35,720 nt of DNA from Verrucomicrobiaceae bacterium (GTDB taxonomy: Bacteria; Verrucomicrobiota; Verrucomicrobiia; Verrucomicrobiales; Verrucomicrobiaceae): contig CANIBP010000062.1 of assembly GCA_947466075.1 (NCBI GenBank), forward strand, positions 1-35,720, in the 5' to 3' direction. Position 1 is the stretch's first letter. Each line of letters starts with the position of its first letter. Positions 18,645 to 26,638 of this stretch are shown piece by piece. Under the pieces are notes generated by a model. The model was not told the DNA's origin. It worked only from the letters and a program-made list of their open reading frames with translations, and did not search any database. Position numbers and translations under genes: made by a program.

Positions 18645-19898
18645 TCAGAATGACGAATGTGGAATGATGAATGACGCAGGCGCGGAAACTGCGGCATGAG
18701 CGTTTCGCCGGTCTTGCAGGCGCATGGCGCGGATGATGATGGCGTTAACAAGGCGCACATCGAAAACTTGCGCAGCAAGCTGGCGGCTCACCTGCCCTTG
18801 CGGCGCGATTTGTGCAGGATGCGTCAGGAACCACTCCATCGCGCATTCGACGGCGGCCACGTTCTGGTGTTGGCAGAGGAAGCCGTTTTCACCCTGCATG
18901 AGCATCTCGCCATTCTCACGCTGCGTTTCGCCTTCGGCGGTGAGTTTGATACATTCACGCGCACCCACCGAGTTGGTGGTGATGATCGGTCGGCCTGTCG
19001 CCAATGCCTCAAGCGTCGCATGTGGCACGCCTTCGCGATACCACGTCGGCAAGACGAAGATGTGCATCGTTTTGAGCAATGCCGCGACATCCTTAACCAT
19101 CCCATGATGGATAAGGGTGCCTTCACTCACCCATTGCTGCACTTCATGTTCTTCCACACGATTTGGATTGGGATCAAACGGGCCGACGAGATGAAACTCG
19201 GCGTGCGGGAACAATTGTTTGATGCGTCGTGCAGCCTCGGCGAACACGCGCACGCCTTTGCTGATCAGCAAACGGCTCACGAGCACGAAACGAATGTGAC
19301 CTGAGGCGATGGCTTTGTCGTCACCGAGCGGAACGTGGGCAAATTCATCCATGTTCACGCCGGAACCGGCGGTGACATGCACGGGGACGCCAGCAGGCAG
19401 CATATTCATGTCGGTGAACAGCTTCACGTCATCATGATTCTGCATGAAGATGACATCGGCACGCTTCAAGGCGAAGCGATGCAGGGCTTCCGAAATGTAC
19501 GAGACGATTTTCTGCTTCCACGTCACTGGTTTGACGAAGGTGAAGCCCAGGCCGGGCAGCAATGCGTAAACGCGGTGTATTCCGGCCAGACGGGCGATAA
19601 CGCAGCCATAGACGACGGATTTGATGGTGTAGGCGAACAGTGCGTCTGGTTTTTCGCTGCGGAACAAGCGCCACATGTCCCACATGGTGACGATATCCTT
19701 GAGCGGATTGATTTTCGAGCGCGCCATGCGGATAGCGCGATGACGGCCACCGAAACCGGCAACGAATTCATGCACATGCGGGTAATCTTCCGCAGCAGCG
19801 GTGACGACTTCACAGCCATACGCAGCGAAGTCGCGGATCAAATCGCCACGATGATAGACGAGCGTGTTGGCATCAGCCGTGAGGACCAGAATTTTCAT
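18645..19898 (-). CDS. GT4-family glycosyltransferase, second in operon
   Basis: This 417-residue cytoplasmic GT-B enzyme adds a sugar to a lipid-linked glycan. The N-terminal domain starts MKILVLTADANTLVYHRGDL and contains YALLPGLGFTF. The C-terminal nucleotide-sugar domain has RFVLVSRLLISKGVRVFAEA and the E-x7-E region GVPHATLEALATGRPIITT. It resembles the PglA/GalNAc- or uronosyl-transferase branch. The start at 19898 is supported by AGGAGGA eight bases upstream and by an ATGA overlap with the preceding acyltransferase gene. The C-terminal tail (FIIPHSSF) is encoded by a 7-bp tandem repeat and is not part of the fold. The exact sugar cannot be told. Confidence 0.88.
   Translation of the reverse strand: MKILVLTADANTLVYHRGDLIRDFAAYGCEVVTAAAEDYPHVHEFVAGFGGRHRAIRMARSKINPLKDIVTMWDMWRLFRSEKPDALFAYTIKSVVYGCVIARLAGIHRVYALLPGLGFTFVKPVTWKQKIVSYISEALHRFALKRADVIFMQNHDDVKLFTDMNMLPAGVPVHVTAGSGVNMDEFAHVPLGDDKAIASGHIRFVLVSRLLISKGVRVFAEAARRIKQLFPHAEFHLVGPFDPNPNRVEEHEVQQWVSEGTLIHHGMVKDVAALLKTMHIFVLPTWYREGVPHATLEALATGRPIITTNSVGARECIKLTAEGETQRENGEMLMQGENGFLCQHQNVAAVECAMEWFLTHPAQIAPQGQVSRQLAAQVFDVRLVNAIIIRAMRLQDRRNAHAAVSAPASFIIPHSSF
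18648..18675 (-). repeat. 7-bp tandem repeat, four imperfect copies (GAATGNN)
   Basis: On the plus strand GAATG recurs at 18648, 18655, 18662 and 18669, with two variable bases after each. The array encodes the last residues of the GT4 gene and ends 6 bp from the start of the chain-length gene. Seven is not a multiple of three, so copy-number change would alter the tail and the gene junction. Confidence 0.75.
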
Positions 19899-21061
19899 GC
19901 GACGTGTCCTCCTGGAGTGAGTCGGCGGCCCACGGCACGCAGCGCATGGAAGGTGGTGGCACGCCAACTGACTGGATTGTGAGCTTCGATGTCGAGCACC
20001 CATTGTTTGGAACTACACCAGCGACGCTTGTACTCATGGTCACCTGGCAGCATGTCATACACTTGCAAGTTCATCGTGATGGCACTTTCAAAGCACCAGC
20101 GCGTGACGAGTTTTCCGGGTGCAAGAACCGCCAATGAGCTATCCCAACCCATCTGGTAATGGAAAAAACGCCCGCGTTCGATGAAGCCGTAAATTGTGGC
20201 AACAATGCGGCCATCTGATTCCAACAAAGGGAGGATGGCTCGATTTTCAGGCAGCCATTTCTCTGCCAGACGCTGATGGAAGCGGGTTGCATTTGGCGTG
20301 GTGAAGGTACTTACGCCCTCGGGGAAATTCATATTGTGCAGACGACGCAGTTTCTCGAACGCCCGCGGATACGAGACATGCTCTCCTGCAAGCGATGCAC
20401 TGCCTGCATGCTCAGTGATAAACTTTTTCCAGTTTCGCCGCATATTGCTGCGCCAGTTGGCGCTGTGAAGCATCTCAAAATCATTCCACGATGCAGGGAG
20501 TTGAATAAAACGTCCGTCATGGCGGTTGAGCACTCCAGCACGCACGAAGCTCTCTTGCAGAGCTCCCATGATGTGGGGCGTGTTGGGCGATTCCTCAGGC
20601 AGATGATTGAGCCTTACGTTGTCGCATTCGCGCTGAAGCAAAGCGAACACGCGGCAGAGCTGGGGTGTGAGTTCGTTTTCACGCCCTGCTGGCACAAGGA
20701 GATCGAGGCATTCGCCATGAGCGTCGCCAAAGCCAGTGATGAAAGAGAGCGTGGTGAGATGCTGACGAGCGCGGCCACTTTCATGGGCGAGCATCAGCGG
20801 CGCGATGGCCTGTGGGACTCCTTCGACGTCACGGAGAACGCCAATAGTGAGTTGCGCATCACCACGGCATTCCTCCCACCAGATGCTGACCCAGTCCCAG
20901 CGCAAGAAGGGGGTGCGAGTGGCGGTTTGATCGAGCAACGCATCCCAAAATGGCTGCAAGGCATGAAAACCCTCGACATCCCGCACGATGTCGAGCGTGA
21001 GTGCGCCACGCCGCGCTGTGGCTATGGTGCGCTGCCTAGGGATGGCCTGTGTAGTTGTCAT
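19895..21061 (-). CDS. BcsL/CelD-like GNAT acyltransferase
   Basis: This 388-residue protein resembles the GNAT-fold CelD/BcsL (FemAB-like) family found in exopolysaccharide clusters. Features: TPFLRWDWVSIWWEECRG near the N-terminus, FGDAHGECLDLL in the middle, and the C-terminal acetyltransferase-like half with RIVATIYGFIERGRFFHYQMG and GDHEYKRRW. These proteins are thought to transfer acyl groups or amino acids to glycans or their precursors; the donor here is unknown. Both ends overlap neighbours by ATGA (21058-21061 and 19895-19898), so the gene is translationally coupled on both sides. Confidence 0.85.
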   Translation of the reverse strand: MTTTQAIPRQRTIATARRGALTLDIVRDVEGFHALQPFWDALLDQTATRTPFLRWDWVSIWWEECRGDAQLTIGVLRDVEGVPQAIAPLMLAHESGRARQHLTTLSFITGFGDAHGECLDLLVPAGRENELTPQLCRVFALLQRECDNVRLNHLPEESPNTPHIMGALQESFVRAGVLNRHDGRFIQLPASWNDFEMLHSANWRSNMRRNWKKFITEHAGSASLAGEHVSYPRAFEKLRRLHNMNFPEGVSTFTTPNATRFHQRLAEKWLPENRAILPLLESDGRIVATIYGFIERGRFFHYQMGWDSSLAVLAPGKLVTRWCFESAITMNLQVYDMLPGDHEYKRRWCSSKQWVLDIEAHNPVSWRATTFHALRAVGRRLTPGGHVA

Positions 21062-22806
21062 GGCGCGACTCCTTTCTCTAGCATGGCCGTTTGCTTGCGA
21101 TGCTGCGCGGTTTCGATCATTTTGCCGAGCTGGAGGCGTGCTTCCATCAACACGCCGGGTTTATCGTCCCATTCACCAAAACCTTTGGCAAAACTGGCGG
21201 TGAGACGCTGTGCTTCGTCCTCAAGACCCAACTGACGCGCGAGCATGAGGTAATCATAGTCATCTGCCGTTTCACGCAGCCATTTCAAACGCATTGATGC
21301 GACTGGAGCGTGGCGTCCATGACGTTTTTCTGTAGCGGGATAGATGAAAGAGCCGTCGCCATTGTAAATCGCGCCATCGGATGACTTGAATGTGCCTGCA
21401 TCAGTCCAAACATCGACGCCGTCCGCAGCAAAAAGCGTATCCCAATAGGTGAAGCCGGTGATGCCATGTTTGGGCAGCAGCCAACCGACGACGCGATGCG
21501 CCATGGGTGGATAATCAAGTGCCCACACGGGTGGAAAGCTACTATGAAGCTGCTGCGGTTTGCCATGCAGAGCTTCCCACTCATCTGGCATTTGCACGAG
21601 CGCGGCGTAGGCCCAAACTTCATCGCCAGCCTGATGGCGCATAGCGATGTCGTGTTTGCCTCCGGCCCACTCCATGTCATTCCATACCGAACTGAAATGC
21701 GGCACCCAAATATCCACGGCATTGTTTAGCGAACCCCACGCAGCTTTTTCCGGTGTCGGCTGTTCGGTGATGAGCAGCGGCACATGCACGCCGTGTGTTT
21801 TTTCGACTTCATTGAAGAACTCACCCCAGCGGCGCACGTTCGCGTAAGCGTCGGCGTTGTTGGGTTCATCGAGATCTCCCATGATGACGTAGCCGCGTGA
21901 CTCGCAGTGGATTTTCGCCAACAGCTTCATCCATTGCGCGACATAACTCATGGCGGCAGTGCGATCTTTGCCGAGCGGGTCATTGAACGGCCACTGTGGC
22001 CAGATTGGCAGCCCGATCGTGCTGCAATGGCGATGCAGGAGGTGCTTTCTCAACGCACGTTCGACTTTGTCTTCATCGAGCTTGCCGGTGCTGGCATCGG
22101 GATAGCTGCCGTAGATTTGATCAACGCTGAGACGATGCTCTGCGAGCAGGTCGTAATAGGCGTTAAGCAAACCGACGTGGGTGAGCGAAGGCGTGTTGTC
22201 CTTGTATTCGAGTCCATGCACCTCGGCGATTCGGCGCATGGTGGTCATGATGGAGGTGCGCAGTTTTGGCACCACGGGGAGATCGAAATCCCATACATTG
22301 AGTGTGTAGCAGGCAATGATGAGGGATCCATCGCCGAATTTGAAGTGCACTTCGCCAGTGTATGCGCCCGGCGCAGCGGTGTGGGGAACGAAGACGTCGA
22401 TCCAGTAGGGTTGATTCACGTTGTCTCCACTGAGTTCCTGCGGAGGCATGTCGAGCGGCACGAGAGCATCTGGATAATCACCGACTGGCAGTGGCGCCAT
22501 AGGCGTGGATTTTGAAACATGGACGTAATGCTCGCGTAGCACTTTCGGTGCGGGCAACAGCGCCTCTGAATTCGTCTTGGCAATGCCAGTGGCGAGCACT
22601 TCGATGTTCTTCAGTTGCTCCGGTGTGGCAGTGACGATGATTTGAAACGGCTCCCATTCGCCGCGTGCGGCGTGCAACGTCTGAGTTTGTGCGCTAGGCG
22701 GCGTCCCATCGCGTGAGATGCGCGTCATGCCATCGCAAAAGGCGACCTTGACCGGTTCGGCGAAGGCTGATGCCGCCAGCATGATGATAAGCAGGGCCGC
22801 TTTCAT
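21058..22806 (-). CDS. Secreted DUF4091 glycoside-hydrolase-like protein
   Basis: This 582-residue protein has a signal peptide (MKAALLIIMLAASAFA) and is therefore exported. The N-terminal beta-rich part (AARGEWEPFQIIVTA, about 46-60) is followed by a TIM-barrel-like centre with YVIMGDLDEPNNADAY, and the C-terminus carries the DUF4091 signature SMRLKWLRETADDYDYLMLA. DUF4091 proteins are glycosidase-like and unassigned. Its place between glycosyltransferase and acyltransferase genes suggests trimming or remodelling of the polymer made by this operon. It overlaps both neighbours by 4 bp. Confidence 0.85.
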   Translation of the reverse strand: MKAALLIIMLAASAFAEPVKVAFCDGMTRISRDGTPPSAQTQTLHAARGEWEPFQIIVTATPEQLKNIEVLATGIAKTNSEALLPAPKVLREHYVHVSKSTPMAPLPVGDYPDALVPLDMPPQELSGDNVNQPYWIDVFVPHTAAPGAYTGEVHFKFGDGSLIIACYTLNVWDFDLPVVPKLRTSIMTTMRRIAEVHGLEYKDNTPSLTHVGLLNAYYDLLAEHRLSVDQIYGSYPDASTGKLDEDKVERALRKHLLHRHCSTIGLPIWPQWPFNDPLGKDRTAAMSYVAQWMKLLAKIHCESRGYVIMGDLDEPNNADAYANVRRWGEFFNEVEKTHGVHVPLLITEQPTPEKAAWGSLNNAVDIWVPHFSSVWNDMEWAGGKHDIAMRHQAGDEVWAYAALVQMPDEWEALHGKPQQLHSSFPPVWALDYPPMAHRVVGWLLPKHGITGFTYWDTLFAADGVDVWTDAGTFKSSDGAIYNGDGSFIYPATEKRHGRHAPVASMRLKWLRETADDYDYLMLARQLGLEDEAQRLTASFAKGFGEWDDKPGVLMEARLQLGKMIETAQHRKQTAMLEKGVAP

Positions 22807-24059
22807 GACCGCACCTCCATGAGTTGCGCGTAGGTCTCTGCATATTGTTGTGCGGCCTTCGCGATGGTGAACCGAGCAAGCACCAGTTGGCGCGATTGTC
22901 TTGCGATGTCTTCACGTTCAGCAGCGTCTAAACGCAATGTTTGCTCCCAGGCATACGCGAGTGCTTCAGGATCATTCGGTGGCACGACACGTCCAACTCC
23001 CTCGAGCAAACGTGCGCAGTCTCCCACATCGGTAGTAACGCATGGAACACCGCAGGACATCGCCTCCATGATGGTCATCGGACAGGCTTCGGTGCGTGAG
23101 GAGAGCGAGAACACATTCAAAGCTGGATATAAGCGCCAAGGGTCGGCGCGGAATGATTCGAAGCGCACTTGATTGCGATGAGGCACTAGCGCGAACGCTT
23201 CACGCTCTGCCGCGTTGAATTCGACTTCTAGGCCGCCGCAAAAGACGAAATGAGCTTTGGGCTGGCGGGTCTGCAAAATCGCTGCTGCACGCAGGAAGGT
23301 AGGTAGGTCCTTCATTTCATGGAAACGCCCGACGTAGCCAATAACGGGGGCGTTTGGTGGCAACCGCAGTTCTGCACGCGTATCGAGTCCGGCATCGGTA
23401 TCAGGCACGAAACGATCGGCGTCGATCCCGTTGGGAATCCAATGCATCTTGGAGCGCGGATAACCGATAGCAGCGTGATCTTCGATGGCGGCGGCGGAAC
23501 ACGAAATGATGCGTGATGGGATGAAACGAGAGCTGAATGACAACGCACGGCGGAAGAGCGCGATCTTGCGATCGCTCTCGCCATGATTGCGATGGATTTC
23601 GCGGCAATGGATGCTCCAGACGATTTTGCGCACGCCAGCGAGACGTGCAGCCCAACCACCTACGAGATCGGCATGATGCATCCATGTTTGCACGATGTCA
23701 GGGCGCTCCGCACGCAGAACGGCATGCAACCTCGCGAGTGTTTCACGACGCAGAAAGGCGGTGCCTTCCAGATCATGCAGCACAGCACCAGCCTCGTGCA
23801 GACGACGTGCCTGATGCGGCCAAGGCTTTGCATTGATGGCAACAACGACACTGCGGAACTGTGTAGGATCGAGTGTTTCGACCAGATTCATCAGCATCGC
23901 CTCCGCACCACCACCGCCAATGCTATATGCGAAATGAAGTACGGTCGGGCGCTTATCTTTTGCCATCACTCCTAACGATGGCACCGGCACAAACGCGCGC
24001 TGACGCTGCCAAGCTGGCATCGGTAAGGCGTGCGTAGAGCTGAGTGTGATCGTCTTCAT
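22803..24059 (-). CDS. GT4-family glycosyltransferase, first in operon
   Basis: This 418-residue GT-B enzyme starts MKTITLSSTHALPM. The glycine-rich acceptor-domain loop VLHFAYSIGGGGAEAMLMNL (about 40-60) and the donor-domain blocks VIGYVGRFHEMKDLPTFLRA and SSRTEACPMTIMEAMSCGVP (containing the E-x7-E pair) identify GT4. It should act at the cytoplasmic face of the membrane on a lipid-linked sugar. The start at 24059 is chosen because it gives an ATGA overlap with the deacetylase stop, as seen for other junctions in this operon. Confidence 0.9.
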   Translation of the reverse strand: MKTITLSSTHALPMPAWQRQRAFVPVPSLGVMAKDKRPTVLHFAYSIGGGGAEAMLMNLVETLDPTQFRSVVVAINAKPWPHQARRLHEAGAVLHDLEGTAFLRRETLARLHAVLRAERPDIVQTWMHHADLVGGWAARLAGVRKIVWSIHCREIHRNHGESDRKIALFRRALSFSSRFIPSRIISCSAAAIEDHAAIGYPRSKMHWIPNGIDADRFVPDTDAGLDTRAELRLPPNAPVIGYVGRFHEMKDLPTFLRAAAILQTRQPKAHFVFCGGLEVEFNAAEREAFALVPHRNQVRFESFRADPWRLYPALNVFSLSSRTEACPMTIMEAMSCGVPCVTTDVGDCARLLEGVGRVVPPNDPEALAYAWEQTLRLDAAEREDIARQSRQLVLARFTIAKAAQQYAETYAQLMEVRS

Positions 24060-25123
24060 ATCATCGACATCGCTTTTAGGCAGCTCTGCCTCCAATCTTT
24101 GAGCGTTTCATAGGCCCCTGAGAGCGTGGCCTCCGCTTCCCAGATGGACTCGGGTGTGCCGTAGCGAGGCAGCTGAAGTAGTGAGGATTGATCATCGACG
24201 CGGCCATTGATCGCAGAACAGGCAGCTTGAAATCCTGCCTCCTTCACCAACGACATTGTTTCCTGCGTGAAATCATCCTGCCCACCATTCGGATAAGCAA
24301 AAGTGAGTGGCATAGTCCCCAATTCCTCCCGAATACGGTCGCGGCAGGTGAAGATCTCCGCACGCATGGCGATGGAGTCACAACGTGCCAGGATCGGATG
24401 TGTGTGAGTGTGCCCGCCGATCTCAATCTGACCGCTGGCGGACATTTCACGCGCCATGTCCCACGTCATCGGTCTCATCACCTGTGGCAGGTCATCAGGG
24501 CCGGGTGTTTTGACTCCTAGCATTTCTTCAAGCCGACACACTTCATGCAGAAGATCGGCGTCGGGCAGTTCCTTGAGCTCTGGAATCAAGTGCACCAATG
24601 ACTGTTGGCGTTGTTCTCGTGTGACGAGCAACATGCGCAATTTTTTGCCATTGATCTTCCAGTCGATCGTCGGCTTCTGGGTGCGGCTCAGAGCGAGATC
24701 TACCCGCTGAAACCAGAGCATGTCCTCTGAGTCAAGAAACCCCGTGGTGACATAGATGGAGGCAGGCAGGCCGAACTTCTTGAGGATTGGAAAAGCCAGC
24801 TCGTAATTCGAAGCATAGCCGTCGTCAAAAGTGATGATGGCCGCATTGTCTGGCAGCTTCGTGCCATGTTTTCGCGCTTCTATCAGGTCAGCCATCGAGA
24901 TGACGCGGTAGTCACTTGCCAGCAACGCGCAGATGCTGCGAAAGCCGGAAACTGGCAGATGCAGCGACCAGTCGAGAATGCCAAGATCGCCCACATTTTC
25001 GCACAAACCATGGAAGCCGAGGAGAGTGACTTCGCCAGCACGCTTGGTGCGCGTGTATGCCGCAAGCCCGCTGCCGACGAGGGCTGCGGCTTTGATGACG
25101 CGCGAATGAAGAGCGAGCGGCAT
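24056..25123 (-). CDS. Polysaccharide deacetylase (NodB, CE4 family), first gene of EPS operon
   Basis: This 355-residue protein has the CE4 motifs IITFDDGYASNYE (motif 1, metal-binding DD) and GGHTHTHPILA (motif 2, H-x3-H). These enzymes remove N-acetyl groups from polymers by a zinc-dependent mechanism. No clear signal peptide is seen beyond a short hydrophobic stretch (VIKAAALVGSGLAAY, about 9-23) that could act as an anchor. A TTG six bases upstream is possible, but the ATG at 25123 is preferred. It heads a run of six minus-strand genes ending at 16231, with a 4-bp overlap to the GT4 gene. Confidence 0.9.
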   Translation of the reverse strand: MPLALHSRVIKAAALVGSGLAAYTRTKRAGEVTLLGFHGLCENVGDLGILDWSLHLPVSGFRSICALLASDYRVISMADLIEARKHGTKLPDNAAIITFDDGYASNYELAFPILKKFGLPASIYVTTGFLDSEDMLWFQRVDLALSRTQKPTIDWKINGKKLRMLLVTREQRQQSLVHLIPELKELPDADLLHEVCRLEEMLGVKTPGPDDLPQVMRPMTWDMAREMSASGQIEIGGHTHTHPILARCDSIAMRAEIFTCRDRIREELGTMPLTFAYPNGGQDDFTQETMSLVKEAGFQAACSAINGRVDDQSSLLQLPRYGTPESIWEAEATLSGAYETLKDWRQSCLKAMSMI

Positions 25124-25148
25124 GGACAAAGAAGAGGCTAAGGATGGC

Positions 25149-25174
25149 GACGTCAGCAGAGAGCTGGTGACGTT
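25149..25174 (-). promoter_or_regulatory. Imperfect hairpin in the EPS operon leader
   Basis: Two 11-base arms (GACGTCAGCAG and CTGGTGACGTT) pair with two mismatches around a 4-base loop, about 26 bases upstream of the deacetylase start. It could be a leader RNA hairpin or a repressor site. Confidence 0.3.
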
Positions 25175-25213
25175 AGTAGTTATGGAGATTGGTTAAATTA
25201 GACGAGTCGAGGT

Positions 25214-25241
25214 ATTTTAGGGGTCGATTTGTTAACTTCAA
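25214..25241 (-). promoter_or_regulatory. Candidate sigma-70-like promoter of the EPS operon
   Basis: On the minus strand TTGAAG (25241-25236) and TAAAAT (25219-25214) are 16 bases apart in an AT-rich stretch upstream of the deacetylase gene. The position suits the operon, but promoter rules in this phylum are poorly known. Confidence 0.35.
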
Positions 25242-25310
25242 TATAATAATCATAAATACTGTATTAATGTGACATATTCCTTACCTTTGTCTTATTGCCT
25301 GCCAAAACAA

Positions 25311-25339
25311 CAAGGCCGGAGGGGAAACCTCCGGCCTTG
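25311..25339 (-). terminator. Rho-independent terminator for the DUF1080 gene
   Basis: A perfect 12-bp stem (CAAGGCCGGAGG and its complement) encloses a 5-base loop, followed on the minus strand by a T-rich tail. It lies 29 bp after the stop of the DUF1080 gene at 25368 and separates that gene from the EPS operon. Confidence 0.85.
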
Positions 25340-25367
25340 CCGAGTGAAAAATGACAGCCGTTTTACC

Positions 25368-26204
25368 TCAAAGCGGCCTGATCCAGACGTTCCGTAGGCG
25401 TACGGGTGGATCGTTTTTGTGGTCTTGGATGCGAATCGGGGCCTTCTCAGGGAACTCGCCACTGTAGTCGGTGATGTTTTTGTGCTTCGTCGGTCCCATG
25501 ATCTTCGTGTGGTTCTGCACGCAGATGCCATTCACGAAAGTCGTGATGTAAGCGGGCTCCACCACCTTGCCGCCATCCAATTTCGGAGCGGTGAAGACGA
25601 TGTCATAGACCTGCCACTGCCCGGCGGGGCGCACGGCATTCACCAGCGGAGGTGTTTGTCCATAAACACCGCCAGTCATGCCGTCGGCATAGGTGGGGTT
25701 GTTATCGCAGTCCAGCATCTGGGACTCGTAGCGGTCCATGAAGAACACACCCGCGTTGCCCTTCTTCTGCGAATTGCCCTTGGTATTTGGCTCGCTCATC
25801 CACTCGAGATGGAGCTGGCAGCTCGCAAATTCCTGCTTAGTCCAGCAGTCGCCACCGGAAATCATGAGCACGCCGCTGTCGATCTTCCAAGGGCATGGCA
25901 CGATCTCGCCGGTTTCCTTGCCTTTAGCGTCCTTCGCCTTGGACTGGAGAGCGTCAGTGTTCGCGCCATCAAAGATGATGATCGCATCTGAAGGCGCTGC
26001 ACCGGGTTTTTCGCCAGGGGCCACGGCATTTGGGCGTGGACGGTCGATGTCATGCACCTTCCACTGTGTGCCAGGAATGACCGGCGTGTCCGAGTAACCG
26101 ATGGGTGAGGGCTTTTCAGCCGCTGGAGCAGCAGGCTTGGGGTCTTCGGCCAGAGCGGCGATGCCGATGAGTGCGAAGGAGAGCGTGGGGAGGATGTTTT
26201 TCAT
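25368..26204 (-). CDS. Secreted DUF1080 (3-keto-disaccharide hydrolase-type) protein
   Basis: This 278-residue protein has a signal peptide (MKNILPTLSFALIGIAALA) followed by a P/A-rich linker (about 20-35). The DUF1080 domain covers about 68-278 with AIIIFDGANTDALQ, KKGNAGVFFMDRYESQMLD and the C-terminal PIRIQDHKNDPPVRLRNVWI. It is related to the protein at 8271 but belongs to a different branch with the CDNNPTYADGMTGGVYG loop. A role in glycoside breakdown outside the cytoplasm is the usual proposal. It appears monocistronic, with its own terminator. Confidence 0.88.
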   Translation of the reverse strand: MKNILPTLSFALIGIAALAEDPKPAAPAAEKPSPIGYSDTPVIPGTQWKVHDIDRPRPNAVAPGEKPGAAPSDAIIIFDGANTDALQSKAKDAKGKETGEIVPCPWKIDSGVLMISGGDCWTKQEFASCQLHLEWMSEPNTKGNSQKKGNAGVFFMDRYESQMLDCDNNPTYADGMTGGVYGQTPPLVNAVRPAGQWQVYDIVFTAPKLDGGKVVEPAYITTFVNGICVQNHTKIMGPTKHKNITDYSGEFPEKAPIRIQDHKNDPPVRLRNVWIRPL

Positions 26205-26317
26205 GCGGGAAGCAACAAACGGGAGGCTGCTTGAGATGTTGCAGCCCTCCTCGTGAAGTTCTGGGAAAAACAGGTTGCCAATCCAGCGATAGGGCGGAAT
26301 CTGTCAGCCCATCAAAT

Positions 26318-26394
<77 letters not shown>

Positions 26395-26400
26395 ATCTCA

Positions 26401-26434
26401 AAGCCCTGTAACTCAACGAGTTACAGGGCTTTTT
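26401..26434 (+). terminator. Rho-independent terminator of tRNA-fMet
   Basis: A 14-bp stem (AAGCCCTGTAACTC and its complement) with an AAC loop ends in a run of five T, 7 bp after the tRNA. Confidence 0.92.
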
Positions 26435-26471
26435 GTTGGCCTGTTTTCGGCGGTCTCAAAATCGGCCAAAT

Positions 26472-26561
26472 GGCACGAGTTTGGACACGAGTAACACCAC
26501 GAGTCCCCTCGTGAAACGATGCTACGGAGGTTTTCCAGCGAACTCGTGTCCAACTCGTGCC
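26472..26561. repeat. CACGAGT repeat array forming a large inverted repeat
   Basis: CACGAGT occurs three times on the plus strand at 26474, 26486 and 26498, exactly 12 bases apart, and twice in inverted form at 26542 and 26553. The outer arms (26472-26492 and 26542-26561) are nearly perfect complements. Within the array CACGAG-TCCC-CTCGTG also forms a small hairpin. It lies between the tRNA terminator and the end of the zinc-knuckle nuclease gene. It could be a protein-binding or recombination site. Confidence 0.7.
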
Positions 26562-26638
26562 CACGAAAAGCAGGTTGGAGCGCGGTTTCCGGGTTTGGCT
26601 TGGAAAGCCGTGAGTATCTTGTGGTAGCCTCCCGCCGG

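Noticed and set aside
16231..25123. Exosortase/PEP-CTERM-associated EPS locus
   Set aside because: The deacetylase, GT4 and acyltransferase set is similar, but no exosortase gene and no PEP-CTERM tail is present in the window.
26472..26561. CRISPR-like array
   Set aside because: The repeat unit is 7 bases with 5-base spacers and includes inverted copies, which is not a CRISPR layout; no cas gene is present.
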